A stretch of 64,000 nucleotides of DNA from Limisoma sp963601185 (GCA_963601185.1 CAVCEE010000012.1:1-64000), one strand, 5' to 3'; positions 41,087 through 50,308 are shown, numbered from the stretch's first letter. Program-made: numbers and translations. Notes: generated from the sequence alone by a model not told the origin.

Positions 41087-42472
41087 ATGGCACGAGTCAG
41101 TATATCTCTTAGAAAACTGATGGCGGCGATTGCGCTTCTTTTTGTGTCGTGCTTGAATCTGTCGGCGGCAGAAACCGTGTTTGTCGACTCGATTTCCGTG
41201 TCGAAAGTCTATCCCGGCACGAAGCACACCTATTCCGTTTGCCTTTCCAGTCAAACGTCTGGAGAGGTGGGGTTGATGCTTTGCTTCGACGGCGATGTGT
41301 TTGCCGCACGGTCGGTGGTCGATAGCCTTGTGGAGAACCTCAGGATGCCGCCGGTGGCAATGGTGTTTCTCAATCCCGGGGTGGTGGCTGACGACAGCGG
41401 AAGGGTGTTGCGCTATAACCGTAGCAATGAGTTTGACGCAATAGACGGCAGAATGGCTGAATTTATTGAGACGGAACTCCTCCCGAAGGTTACGGAGAGG
41501 CTTGCCCGAGATGGCATCGCAATTTCTGCATCGCCAGATATGCACGCGGTGATGGGTGCAAGCAGCGGCGGAATTGCTGCATTCACTTTGGCGTGGCAGC
41601 GACCCGACCTTTTCCGTAGGGTGTACTGCAGCGTAGGCACATTCGTGGCAATGCGCGGCGGCGACGGCTATCCGGCATTGGTGCGCAAGACCGAGCCTCG
41701 CCCGTTGCGGATATTTCTCCACGACGGTAGCAAGGATGCTTGGAATCCGTTGTTCGGACATTGGTTTGAGTACAATCAGTTGATGCTGTCGGCGCTCGAA
41801 TTTGCCGGCTATCAGGTGGCGCACAAGTGGGACGATGGCGGCCATTCCATCATTGGTGGCATCCGTGAATTCCCAGAGGCTATGTCGTGGCTGTGGAGCG
41901 ATTGGCAGACACCATTGAAGGCTGGTTCGTCGGGCAACGATATGCTCCAGTCGCTGCTTGTCGATGGCGAGGAGTGGACGGTGGCGACCGAAAAGGTAGA
42001 ATTCCCTGAACACAATATACTGAAAGCATACGCTGGCAGGACGTACCGAGTAGCGAAGAACTGCTCGTTGGCGATAAGTCCCGACAACAAGACCGTAGTA
42101 GAGTCCGAGCCAGGCTCTGACTGGCTTGTGGCAAGCATTGTGGACGGGCGCGGTTCGCTCACTTGCCGTCAGCGGTTTTATTGGCTGCACAACGTGGCGC
42201 ACACCGCCGATACGACAGTGCGGCAAATGGCATTCGATGCCGGCGGCAATTTGTTTGTCGCAACTAATATGGGGGTGCAGGTCTGCGACCAAAACGGCAG
42301 GGTGCGCGCCATTTTACCGATGCCTAAGGGCAGGGCGGCGGAGCGACTGATGCTTAAAGCAGACTGCCTGTATGTGGAGAGCGGAGGCGTGGTCTATATG
42401 CGCCGTCTGCGCACTACTGGCTATCTTCCGTCGATGCCTCCTTTCGTCCCCAAATCGCAGGGACAGGGATAA
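41087..42472 (+). CDS. exported esterase-like alpha/beta hydrolase with C-terminal extension
   Basis: 461 residues. Signal peptide (MAAIALLFVSCLNLSAA). The hydrolase domain covers about residues 25-270: LCFDGDVF, the nucleophile elbow GASSGG, HDGSKD and the C-terminal His in DDGGHSIIGG. The remaining 190 residues contain repeat-like beta strands with GGNLFVATNMGVQVCDQNGR, similar to a gluconolactonase/propeller blade. It may be a feruloyl-, acetyl- or enterochelin-esterase-like protein; the substrate is uncertain. Follows ffh by 29 nt. Confidence 0.78.
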   Translation: MARVSISLRKLMAAIALLFVSCLNLSAAETVFVDSISVSKVYPGTKHTYSVCLSSQTSGEVGLMLCFDGDVFAARSVVDSLVENLRMPPVAMVFLNPGVVADDSGRVLRYNRSNEFDAIDGRMAEFIETELLPKVTERLARDGIAISASPDMHAVMGASSGGIAAFTLAWQRPDLFRRVYCSVGTFVAMRGGDGYPALVRKTEPRPLRIFLHDGSKDAWNPLFGHWFEYNQLMLSALEFAGYQVAHKWDDGGHSIIGGIREFPEAMSWLWSDWQTPLKAGSSGNDMLQSLLVDGEEWTVATEKVEFPEHNILKAYAGRTYRVAKNCSLAISPDNKTVVESEPGSDWLVASIVDGRGSLTCRQRFYWLHNVAHTADTTVRQMAFDAGGNLFVATNMGVQVCDQNGRVRAILPMPKGRAAERLMLKADCLYVESGGVVYMRRLRTTGYLPSMPPFVPKSQGQG

Positions 42473-42615
42473 TCTGAATTTCTGAGAACTTCTTTTGACC
42501 CTGATTCGAAAAATTTTTCGGGTGGAGCATTGTGCCGTAACCAACACTGGGATAAAGTATTTGCTACCGGATTAGCCGAAGTTGTACCTATTTGCTTTGA
42601 AAAAACGTGAAAGTT

Positions 42616-42650
42616 TTGCTAATTGTTTGAAATAATCTTTATATCTTTGC
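42616..42650 (+). promoter_or_regulatory. amtB promoter
   Basis: TTTG (42616-42619), 23-nt spacer, TATCTTTG (42643-42650); the ATG at 42697 is 46 nt downstream. Confidence 0.65.
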
Positions 42651-42696
42651 AAAAAGATTTATAAAAGGTTTGTTTAATAGCAAAAGGAAACAGTTT

Positions 42697-44070
42697 ATGA
42701 AAAAACGTTGGTATTTGTTTATGGCAGTGGTTTTGCTTGTCGGTCTGTTGGGAGTTGTCCTCCCGGAAGGCACTGGGGAATGGGCTTTGCCTGCAAGCGT
42801 AAATACTGCTGATGTTGCGTGGATGATAACCGCAACAATCTTCGTGTTGATGATGACTCCGGGTTTGTCATTCTTCTACGGCGGTATGGTTGGAAAGAAA
42901 AATGTGATTTCGACCATTTTGCAAAGTTTCATCGCTATGGGTGTGATAAGTGTATTGTGGGTCGTTGTCGGATTCAGTCTCGCATTCGGTGATGATTTGG
43001 GCGGCGTACTCGGTAATCCTGCCACGTTCTTTATGTTTAAGGGAGTAGGCGCAAATGTAGATGCCTATTTGGCACCGACAATACCGTTGGCGTTGTATGC
43101 GCTCTTCCAAATGAAGTTCGCCATCATCACTCCGTCATTGATTACAGGTTCTTTTGCAGAGCGTATGCGTTTCTCTGCATATATAGTGTTCATTGTGCTG
43201 TTCTGCCTGTTGGTTTATTGTCCGTTGGCTCACTGCACATGGCATCCCGACGGATTGTTCCGTCAGATGGGCGTTGTTGACTTTGCCGGTGGTATCGTGG
43301 TTCACGCATCTTCGGGTGTCGCAGCGTTGGCTGGCGCAATCTATCTCGGTCGCCGTTCAAAGGTAAACCGTAGCGAGTCGCCTGCCAATATTCCATTCGT
43401 AATCCTCGGCGCTGCAATGTTGTGGCTCGGTTGGTTCGGTTTCAACGCCGGTTCTTCGCTTGCTGCCGACGCGATTGCAGTGAAGGCATTCCTTAACACC
43501 AATACTGCTTGTGCGGTTGCTATGTTGGCGTGGCTGTTCTTCGACCGTCTGCAAGGTCGTAAGCCTTCGGGTATGGGCGCTGCCGTTGGAGCGGTTGTCG
43601 GACTTGTGGCAATCACGCCTTGCGCCGGTTATGTGACGGTAGGACAGAGCCTGTTTATCTCAATCATCACAACGATTGTCTGCAACATTGCCGTACACTG
43701 GAAAAACAAGACACATATCGACGACGCTCTCGACGTGTTCCCTACCCACGGTGTGGGCGGTATCGTCGGCACAATCTTTACCGGCGTGTTTGTCGGCGGA
43801 TTGGTCGTAGGCAACTGGCAAGTGTTTGGAGCACACGTGCTCGCAGTTGTGGCAGTGTTTGTCTACTCGTTTGTGGTGAGCCTCGCGCTCTATTGGATTA
43901 CCGACAAACTTATGACCCTGCGCGTATCGGTACGCAGCGAGAAAGTTGGTCTTGACATCAGTCAGCACGACGAGCAGTACAACTTCGCTGACAACGATGT
44001 GCTTGAGGTTGAAGAGGAACTGTCGGAAATCCGCAAACGCCTTGACGAGATAAGCAGTGACAAAAAATAG
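42697..44070 (+). CDS. amtB: ammonium transporter
   Basis: About 457 residues from the ATG at 42697; the frame extends upstream only through a TTG. Eleven membrane helices are expected and visible: ATIFVLMMTPGLSFFYGGMVGKKN, FAIITPSLITGSFAERM, CPLAHCTWHPDG, HASSGVAALAGAI. The periplasmic Trp/Phe gate and twin-His pore residues (VHASSG, THGVGGIVG) are intact. It ends with a charged helix (LEVEEELSEIRKRLDEISS). No glnK (PII) gene is adjacent, unlike the usual pair. A hairpin terminator follows. Confidence 0.95.
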   Translation: MKKRWYLFMAVVLLVGLLGVVLPEGTGEWALPASVNTADVAWMITATIFVLMMTPGLSFFYGGMVGKKNVISTILQSFIAMGVISVLWVVVGFSLAFGDDLGGVLGNPATFFMFKGVGANVDAYLAPTIPLALYALFQMKFAIITPSLITGSFAERMRFSAYIVFIVLFCLLVYCPLAHCTWHPDGLFRQMGVVDFAGGIVVHASSGVAALAGAIYLGRRSKVNRSESPANIPFVILGAAMLWLGWFGFNAGSSLAADAIAVKAFLNTNTACAVAMLAWLFFDRLQGRKPSGMGAAVGAVVGLVAITPCAGYVTVGQSLFISIITTIVCNIAVHWKNKTHIDDALDVFPTHGVGGIVGTIFTGVFVGGLVVGNWQVFGAHVLAVVAVFVYSFVVSLALYWITDKLMTLRVSVRSEKVGLDISQHDEQYNFADNDVLEVEEELSEIRKRLDEISSDKK

Positions 44071-44091
44071 AAAATGGGTTTTTACAATAGT

Positions 44092-44138
44092 AGCGCATGC
44101 GCTTGGGCAGAGAGCTGCCGGCGCATGCGCTTTTTTTA
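44092..44138 (+). terminator. amtB terminator
   Basis: AGCGCATGCGC (44092-44102) pairs GCGCATGCGCT (44121-44131), with an inner GGCAG/CTGCC stem, followed by seven T. Confidence 0.85.
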
Positions 44139-44151
44139 TTTGCTGGAGACC

Positions 44152-44466
44152 TTATTTGCGGTATTTGCGCTTGGGGTTCTTCGGAAACCAGCCTTTTTCC
44201 ACGCGTTTGCGCTGCTCGAATATCTCGCCGATGCCCCAGAACGACGAGAAGCCAGTTACTCCGAGGATTACTGACCAGAACAGGTCGTCGACCCACCAGG
44301 CGAAGAATGCACAGACAATGCCCACCAGCAGAAACAGCCACCAGATGCGCACGCCGAAATAGTATTCGCCTTTGATTACCAGCGGATGGAACGTGCCGAT
44401 TACCAGAAATGTGCAAAGCCCGATTACGAGACCGGCAAGGTTGTATTGTTGGAGAAATTCTGTCAT
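44152..44466 (-). CDS. DUF4491 membrane protein
   Basis: 104 residues. Three hydrophobic segments and the family stretch NLAGLVIGLCTFLVIGTFHPLVIKGEYYFG, then FWSVILGVTGFSSFWGIGEIFEQRKRVEKGWFPKNPKRK. The C-terminus is basic. Its ATG overlaps the GT39 gene's TGA (ATGA), so it is the last gene of the pheS operon. Function unknown. A strong match to a Bacteroidales-specific family. Confidence 0.88.
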   Translation of the reverse strand: MTEFLQQYNLAGLVIGLCTFLVIGTFHPLVIKGEYYFGVRIWWLFLLVGIVCAFFAWWVDDLFWSVILGVTGFSSFWGIGEIFEQRKRVEKGWFPKNPKRKYRK

Positions 44467-45797
44467 ATCAGTGTGATGAATGGATTGACGTATGCTTTAT
44501 AGAGTATCTGCGCGAGAAGATACAGGATTACAATGTTGTAGATGTAGCGGTTGTTGAACCGGATGGTGCGTTGGTTGCGCGAGAGCGAATAGAGGCTTAT
44601 CGCCAATGCCATAAGCAGAAGTACTGCGCCTATGTGCCAGCCTCCTGCTGGAGCAAACGAGTAGCAGCCGAGTCTAATGTTGCAGCCAAACTGTGCGGTG
44701 ATATATGCCACGGCAAACAAGCCGATGAGCAATGCGAAGATGATGCCCGAAATGCGCCACGTCACGGAATGGTTGTGGGTTTGCGACAGCAGAAAATGTG
44801 CAATAAGCGGCACGTTGAGGTAGGTGGTCACAAGCATCATAATTATCGACATGCCGTTGAGGGCAGTGATCATCGGGAGGGTCAGCACGAACACCACTAC
44901 GCCGAACTGCTTCAGCAGACTCATAGCGAGGAAGCGGTTCTTGAGCCATCGTGGGTTGATGAACATCCACCCGAGAGCCACGATGATAGGAATTGACCAC
45001 GGGAAGATTGACAACACGAGTTGTAGTGTGAGGATGTTGAGCCGAGAGTATTCCGCTATCGGTTCGGTGAGGTTGGCAATGCCGATTATTTGTTGTGCGG
45101 TGGCGGTGCTATTGGAGATGAATGCCGCCAGCAGGTATGCCAAAACTGCAGAAGCAACCATCAGTGCAATCAACTTGAAGAACGACGCCCAGCGGCGGTT
45201 GCTTTGGATGCAAAGGAAGATGATGCCTGTCGAGGCGGTGGCTATCGGTGCAAGGATGCCGAAGAAGAATGTGGCGCAAACGGTTGCCGCCACCAAAATT
45301 GCTGATTTCTGTCGTGACGGCGCTTTGATCCAGTGGTAGAGCGTAGACAGCGATGCAATTAGGAAAAGGGCTGTGAGCGACAGTGAGGATGCGTGGTAGG
45401 CGAGGGCACTTACCGAATATGATGACACGAAAATCAGCGATGCAAGGAAGGCGGTGTCCTTTCGCTCGTCCTGTCCGCGGAAGCGGAAGATGCCTGTGGC
45501 AAGCATCCAGATTATGGCGGCAGAGGGGAGGCGCACGGCAAGGGTGTCGCCAAGGGCAAACACGTTGATGTTGACCGACACCAGATAGGCATAGGCACTC
45601 GATGCGAAGTTGCTTGCATTGGCAGTCGTGAAAATGCTACCGATGCCGCTTTGCGACATCTCGCGTGCTGCATCGAGAATTTCGGACTCGTCGGGGCTCA
45701 ACCCTACCGCACACAGCGGCGTGAACACCACTATGGCTATCGATGCCATCAGTAGTGCCATCAGCGAATATTCCGGGTTGACCTTATGCATCTGCAT
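44463..45797 (-). CDS. GT39-like membrane glycosyltransferase
   Basis: About 444 residues from the ATG at 45797, which overlaps the GtrA stop as TAATG. Ten or more membrane helices follow. The first periplasmic loop carries the GT-C acidic motif LSPDESEILDAAREM, where Asp-Glu bind metal and sugar donor, and VNINVFALGDTLAVRLPSA is typical of ArnT/dolichyl-P-mannose-type enzymes. It transfers a lipid-linked sugar on the outer face of the inner membrane. The adjacent GtrA gene supports lipid-linked sugar handling. The acceptor is unknown. Confidence 0.82.
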   Translation of the reverse strand: MQMHKVNPEYSLMALLMASIAIVVFTPLCAVGLSPDESEILDAAREMSQSGIGSIFTTANASNFASSAYAYLVSVNINVFALGDTLAVRLPSAAIIWMLATGIFRFRGQDERKDTAFLASLIFVSSYSVSALAYHASSLSLTALFLIASLSTLYHWIKAPSRQKSAILVAATVCATFFFGILAPIATASTGIIFLCIQSNRRWASFFKLIALMVASAVLAYLLAAFISNSTATAQQIIGIANLTEPIAEYSRLNILTLQLVLSIFPWSIPIIVALGWMFINPRWLKNRFLAMSLLKQFGVVVFVLTLPMITALNGMSIIMMLVTTYLNVPLIAHFLLSQTHNHSVTWRISGIIFALLIGLFAVAYITAQFGCNIRLGCYSFAPAGGWHIGAVLLLMALAISLYSLSRNQRTIRFNNRYIYNIVILYLLAQILYKAYVNPFITLI

Positions 45798-46225
45798 TAC
45801 TTGAAAGTTACAAAGCGGTTGTAGACGTAGTTGGCAAGCGTATAGACCACCATACTCAGACACATAATTATGTTTTCGCCGGTGTTCTTCATCGGCAGCC
45901 ACGACAATTCAATGTCGTGCAGCGGAGTGGACAGCAGCCACTGGCTCGCTCCCATCTGCAATCCGTAGCAGATTAGGAAGCCGAGCAAAAACAGTCCAGC
46001 CTCGCGCCAGAGGTTGCCGCCGGAGCGGAACACCCATGTGCGGTTCCACACGAAACTGTTGATGAGGCCGAGTACATAGCCGATGGTGTTGGCAATGGCG
46101 TAGCCCAGTCCCATCCAAGTGTTGATGATGTAGAACACGATGAGCGTGATCAGTGTGTTGCTAACGCCTATGATGCCGTATTTCAGTAGTTGTATGAAAG
46201 TACGTTTTGCTTCGTTTTCACTCAT
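45797..46225 (-). CDS. GtrA-family membrane protein
   Basis: 142 residues, four membrane helices: FIQLLKYGIIGVSNTLITLIVFYI, LGYAIANTIGYVLGLINSFVWNRTWVFRS (the hallmark), FLLGFLICYGLQM and MVVYTLANYVYNRFVTFK. GtrA proteins flip or help flip polyprenyl-phosphate sugars. It is directly upstream of and overlaps the GT39 gene (TAATG), so the two likely form one lipid-linked-sugar step. Starts 15 nt after the UPF0126 gene's stop. Confidence 0.92.
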   Translation of the reverse strand: MSENEAKRTFIQLLKYGIIGVSNTLITLIVFYIINTWMGLGYAIANTIGYVLGLINSFVWNRTWVFRSGGNLWREAGLFLLGFLICYGLQMGASQWLLSTPLHDIELSWLPMKNTGENIIMCLSMVVYTLANYVYNRFVTFK

Positions 46226-46240
46226 TGACAGTGTAAGTTT

Positions 46241-46855
46241 TTATTTGTTTTCAATAACAGGAATGTGCCAGTTGTATTTTGCTGCCAGCAGACGGATGCC
46301 GACCACCGTCAGCGCACATGCAACCTGCTGCACCTGCGGCGTTGCGCCGAGAAGCATGGCAAACCAATAGACCAGTCCGCCGGCGATGCACGCCGTGCCG
46401 TAGACATCCTTGCGGAAAATCAGCGGCACCTCGTTGATGAGGATGTCGCGGAGCACTCCGCCGAAAGCACCCGTCAGTGTGCCCATGATTATCGCCACCC
46501 ACACTGGGTAGCCGAACATCAGCGATTTCTGCATACCTATGACCACAAACAGCGCCAGGCCGATGGTGTCGAAGATGAAGAATGTGCTGTTGAGACGCAC
46601 CAGTTGGCGGCGGAAGATGATTACAAACAGCAACGAAAGTCCGGTTACACCCATATACCAGCCGTTGAGCATCCAGAAGGGGGTGGTGCCGAGCAGGGTG
46701 TCGCGCAGTGTTCCGCCGCCGATGGCTGTGACGAGCCCCACGACATAGGCGCCGAACCAGTCGAACTTCTTAGCGGCGGCAAGCCGGATGCCGCTGATGG
46801 CGAAGGCTATTGTGCCGGCTATCTCTACGAGCAGCAGAAACAGAGATGTTTGCAT
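46241..46855 (-). CDS. UPF0126/TRIC-like membrane protein
   Basis: 204 residues from the ATG at 46855, which overlaps the nth stop as TAATG; an upstream extension exists but lies inside nth. Six to seven hydrophobic segments in two similar halves: VTAIGGGTLRDTLLG and LTGAFGGVLRDILINEVPLIF. This inverted-repeat glycine pattern matches YadS/UPF0126 proteins, related to TRIC-type cation channels. Transported ion unknown. Confidence 0.92.
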   Translation of the reverse strand: MQTSLFLLLVEIAGTIAFAISGIRLAAAKKFDWFGAYVVGLVTAIGGGTLRDTLLGTTPFWMLNGWYMGVTGLSLLFVIIFRRQLVRLNSTFFIFDTIGLALFVVIGMQKSLMFGYPVWVAIIMGTLTGAFGGVLRDILINEVPLIFRKDVYGTACIAGGLVYWFAMLLGATPQVQQVACALTVVGIRLLAAKYNWHIPVIENK

Positions 46856-47505
46856 TAAAGGGATTTGTTTAGTTTGGATTCGTGATATTTGCAGAACGAG
46901 GCAATGCCGCATTCGTTGCACTTGGGGGTGCGTGCCGTACACACATAGCGTCCGTGGAGGATGAGCCAATGGTGTGCCACCGGGAGCAGATGCCCGGGGA
47001 TGTGAGCCACGAGGGTTTTCTCCGTTTCGAGTGGCGTCTTGGAATTGTTGGTGAGTCCGATGCGGTTCGACACGCGGAACACATGGGTGTCGACTGCCAT
47101 TGCAGCCTTACCGTACACCACCGACAGCATCACGTTTGCCGTCTTGCGCCCCACGCCGGGAATCTTCAGCAGAGCATCGAAATCGGCTGGCACTTCGCTG
47201 CCGTATTTCTCCACAAGCATCTTCGCTGCGCCGATGAGCGACCGGGTTTTGTTGTTGGGAAACGTAACACTCTTGATGTATTCAAACACCGCCTCCGGCT
47301 GTGCCACTGCGAGAGCCTCCGGAGTGGGGTAGTCGCGGAAAAGGGCTGGTGTGACGATGTTAACCCTCTTGTCGGTGCATTGGGCGGAAAGTATGACCGC
47401 TACAAGCAACTGAAACGGAGATTCGTAATGAAGCTCCGTTTCGGCATTGGGCATATTGCGGCTGAACCAATCAATAATGCCGGCATATCTTTCCTGTTGT
47501 CTCAT
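46855..47505 (-). CDS. nth: endonuclease III
   Basis: 216 residues. Bifunctional DNA glycosylase/AP lyase removing oxidised pyrimidines. The helix-hairpin-helix LLKIPGVGRKTANVMLSV with its following catalytic Asp (VDTHVFRVSNR) is intact. The 4Fe-4S ligands follow the C-x6-C-x2-C-x5-C spacing near the C-terminus (CTARTPKCNECGIASFC). Second gene of the pheS operon, 9 nt after it. Its stop overlaps the UPF0126 start. Confidence 0.97.
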   Translation of the reverse strand: MRQQERYAGIIDWFSRNMPNAETELHYESPFQLLVAVILSAQCTDKRVNIVTPALFRDYPTPEALAVAQPEAVFEYIKSVTFPNNKTRSLIGAAKMLVEKYGSEVPADFDALLKIPGVGRKTANVMLSVVYGKAAMAVDTHVFRVSNRIGLTNNSKTPLETEKTLVAHIPGHLLPVAHHWLILHGRYVCTARTPKCNECGIASFCKYHESKLNKSL

Positions 47506-47514
47506 CGACGGTGG

Positions 47515-48534
47515 TTAGTGTACAGACTCGAACTCGTCGAGGAAGCGCACGTCGTTTTCGGAGAACATGCGGAGGTCCTTGACGCGGTATTTCAAGTTGG
47601 TGATTCGCTCTACGCCAAGGCCGAGCGCGAATCCTGAATATTCTTTGCTGTCGATGCCGCACGATTCGAGCACGTTAGGGTCGACCATGCCGCAACCGAG
47701 GATTTCCACCCAACCGGTGTGCTTGCAGAATCCGCAGCCCTTGCCGCCGCAGAGGTGGCAGGAGATGTCCATTTCAGCCGATGGTTCGGTGAAAGGGAAA
47801 TAGGACGGACGCAGACGGATGCGTGTCTCCGATCCGAAGAGTTCGCGTGCAAGGTAGAGCAGCGTTTGCTTCAGGTCGGCAAACGACACGTTCTTGTCGA
47901 TATAGAGAGCCTCAATCTGGTGGAAGAAGCAGTGTGCGCGAGCAGAGATTGCCTCGTTGCGGTACACGCGTCCTGGACAGATGATGCGGATAGGCGGCTT
48001 TTGTGTGGTCATTACGCGTGTCTGCACCGATGATGTGTGGGTGCGGAGCAACACGTCGGGCGAGCGCTGGATGAAGAATGTGTCCTGCATGTCGCGCGCT
48101 GGATGGTCATCGGCAAAGTTGAGCGCAGAGAACACGTGCCAGTCGTCTTCAACCTCTGGACCGTCGGCTACGGTGAAGCCAAGGCGAGAGAAGATTGAGA
48201 TAATCTCGTCGCGAACCAGCGAAATCGGGTGACGTGTGCCGAGTGGAGCGGTTGCTGCCGGGCGTGTCAAGTCGATGGCTGCATCGGCATCATCGTGCGA
48301 CTCGATGCTTTCGCGCAGAGCATTGATTTTTTCTGTGGCGAGTTCTTTCAATTGGTTGAGTTTCTGTCCAATCTCCTTTTTTTGCTCGTTAGGCACGTTG
48401 CGGAAATCGTTGAAAAGAGCGGAAATCTCACCTTTCTTACTCAAATATTTGATGCGCAGAGCCTCGACCTCTTCTTTCTTTGTTGCGGCCAACGCTTCGA
48501 CTGCGTTTTTCAGACTTTCAATTTTTTCTAACAT
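47515..48534 (-). CDS. pheS: phenylalanyl-tRNA synthetase alpha subunit
   Basis: 339 residues. N-terminal coiled-coil arm (about residues 1-85) then a class II core: VRDEIISIFSRLGF, DTFFIQRSPDVLLRTHTSSVQTR (motif 2 region), AEMDISCHLCGGKGC and the glycine-rich FALGLGVERITNL motif 3. First gene of the minus operon. pheT is not in the window. Divergent from tilS. Confidence 0.96.
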   Translation of the reverse strand: MLEKIESLKNAVEALAATKKEEVEALRIKYLSKKGEISALFNDFRNVPNEQKKEIGQKLNQLKELATEKINALRESIESHDDADAAIDLTRPAATAPLGTRHPISLVRDEIISIFSRLGFTVADGPEVEDDWHVFSALNFADDHPARDMQDTFFIQRSPDVLLRTHTSSVQTRVMTTQKPPIRIICPGRVYRNEAISARAHCFFHQIEALYIDKNVSFADLKQTLLYLARELFGSETRIRLRPSYFPFTEPSAEMDISCHLCGGKGCGFCKHTGWVEILGCGMVDPNVLESCGIDSKEYSGFALGLGVERITNLKYRVKDLRMFSENDVRFLDEFESVH

Positions 48535-48579
48535 TTCAGTACTGCTTATTCTAAAGATAGCGCAAAGTTAAGAAATTGT

Positions 48580-48611
48580 TTTGATTATCTAAAATCCTTT
48601 ACATATATTTG
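48580..48611 (+). promoter_or_regulatory. tilS promoter
   Basis: TTTG (48580-48583), 20-nt spacer, TATATTTG (48604-48611). Only 5 nt separate the -7 element from the ATG at 48617, so transcription starts near or at the start codon. Confidence 0.7.
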
Positions 48612-48616
48612 CCTTG

Positions 48617-49951
48617 ATGAACGATGCTGAAACAATAGGATTTGAGAGTAGGGTGGCCCACTTTGCTGCTGCCCAGGGACTGCTTGACGGCGGACGCGTG
48701 CTGGTGACACTGAGCGGCGGTGCCGATTCGGTGGCTTTGCTGCGTTGCTTGTTGGCAATGGGCTGCGACTGCGTTGCGGCGCACTGCAATTTCGGGCTGC
48801 GCGGCGAGGAGTCGGAGCGCGACATGCGTTTTGCCGAGGATCTTTGCCATAGGCTTGCCGTGAAACTGGTCACGGTGCGGTTTGACGTTGAGGAGTATAA
48901 ACACCGGCACAAGGTGTCGACCGAGATGGCGTGCCGCGAACTGCGCTATGAGTGGTTTGAGCGGATGCGCATAGCGGAGCGGTGCTCTGTCATTGCCGTG
49001 GCGCACCATGCCGACGACAATGTGGAAACTCTCTTCCTCAATTTGTTCCGTGGTACTGGCATCGCTGGACTTGCCGGCATCCAGCCTCGCAACGGTTACA
49101 TCATCCGTCCTCTGCTGTGTGTGGGCAGGGCGGATGTTGAGACTTATCTGCGTGCTCTCGGTCAGGATTATGTTACCGACAGCACGAATCTTGAAACGGA
49201 CTTCTCAAGAAACAAGATACGGAATGTGATTTTGCCGGAAATTGAGAAGCATTTCTCGGCAGCAAAGAAGGGTATTCTTCACACGTTGGACAATCTTGCC
49301 GGCGACTTTGCCGTATGGCAGGATGCAGTGGCAGAGTTTGAGCGGTCAGCGGTTCGCACTGAGGCCGACGGCATACACATTTCGCGTGCAACGCTCGATA
49401 CTTGTCCGTCGCCAACTACTTGTCTTCGCCCCATTTTGGCACGATACGGCTTCAACGCTGACCAGACTGCCGACCTTGTTTCAGCCGACAGGGTAGGCGC
49501 GTTTTTTGAGTCGGACGAATGGATTGCGGAGGTTGGCAGAGAGGAAATTGTTGTTATGCCTAAGGCGGAGGACGATGATGCTGTCGAGTTTTCGTTGGGT
49601 GGCGTTGACTGTCCCGGATTTCTCCGTTTTGAAGTCGTGGACAATACCCCGGACTTCGAGTTTGACAAAAGTGGCAAGCGGGCATATTTCGATGCTGATG
49701 CAGTCGGCAATGCGTTAGTGCTCCGGCATTGGCGCAAGGGCGACCGTTTCCGACCGTTTGGCATGAAGGGCTCGAAAAAGGTAAGCGACTATTTCAACGA
49801 CCACAAATTTTCGCTGGCGCAGAAGCGCGCCGCACGGATTCTCGAGGCGGATGGTCGGGTGTTGTGGATTGTGGGAGAGCGTGCATCGCGCGACTGCCTG
49901 GTGCTGCCGACCACCCGGTGCATCCTTGTTGTCACCGACTTGCGCAAGTAG
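48617..49951 (+). CDS. tilS: tRNA(Ile)-lysidine synthetase
   Basis: About 444 residues from the ATG at 48617 (a TTG lies directly before). Modifies C34 of tRNA-Ile2 to lysidine so it reads AUA. PP-loop motif VTLSGGADSVALL with ATP-binding and LRGEESERDM, CRELRYEW following. The C-terminal domain contains DRFRPFGMKGSKKVSDYFNDHKF, the hallmark of TilS. Length matches the family. The start is well placed relative to the PP-loop. A perfect 12-bp hairpin follows the stop. Confidence 0.95.
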   Translation: MNDAETIGFESRVAHFAAAQGLLDGGRVLVTLSGGADSVALLRCLLAMGCDCVAAHCNFGLRGEESERDMRFAEDLCHRLAVKLVTVRFDVEEYKHRHKVSTEMACRELRYEWFERMRIAERCSVIAVAHHADDNVETLFLNLFRGTGIAGLAGIQPRNGYIIRPLLCVGRADVETYLRALGQDYVTDSTNLETDFSRNKIRNVILPEIEKHFSAAKKGILHTLDNLAGDFAVWQDAVAEFERSAVRTEADGIHISRATLDTCPSPTTCLRPILARYGFNADQTADLVSADRVGAFFESDEWIAEVGREEIVVMPKAEDDDAVEFSLGGVDCPGFLRFEVVDNTPDFEFDKSGKRAYFDADAVGNALVLRHWRKGDRFRPFGMKGSKKVSDYFNDHKFSLAQKRAARILEADGRVLWIVGERASRDCLVLPTTRCILVVTDLRK

Positions 49952-49990
49952 AAAAAACTACGCTTCCGGCACTATGCCGGAAGCGTTAAA
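49952..49990 (+). terminator. tilS terminator
   Basis: ACGCTTCCGGCA (49960-49971) and TGCCGGAAGCGT (49975-49986), 12 bp perfect with a CTA loop, preceded by an A run. Confidence 0.75.
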
Positions 49991-50245
49991 TCCATCGTTT
50001 TCGTCAGTCGTCAGTTTGCGATGAAATGCCCCAACTGGAACGGCATCTGCCGTTGGTAACTGTAAGTCCGTGCAAACTGTTTCAAAAACTCTATGGTCGA
50101 TTTTTTAGGTTGGACGGTTGCTGTTATCGTACCATCGCATTTTTCATTAAGTAATTGAGTAGAATTTTTTTGCATAGGCAGACAAGTTTTTTAATCGTAC
50201 ATCCTTTAAACGAAAAAAACGGACGGTTTATTATATCAAATCCAA

Positions 50246-50290
50246 TAAAAAAACATCTCCGTGCTGCATTTCGCAGACGGAGATGTTTTC
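50246..50290 (-). terminator. terminator of the phosphohexomutase gene
   Basis: Minus strand AAAACATCTCCGT / ACGGAGATGTTTT (13 bp) with a T-rich tail, about 20 nt past the stop. Confidence 0.8.
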
Positions 50291-50308
50291 CGTGAATTAG
50301 TCAATACA

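Larger units (their letters stand above)
49952..50308. other. gene-poor stretch between two terminators
   Basis: 357 nt without a credible gene. It starts with the tilS terminator and ends with the terminator of the phosphohexomutase gene. Between them (about 49990-50245) is AT-rich sequence with no clear promoter, hairpin or repeat visible to me. Confidence 0.6.

Noticed and set aside
41054..42292. 412-codon frame on the minus strand
   Set aside because: Antisense to the esterase gene; His/Arg-rich with no export signal or motif.
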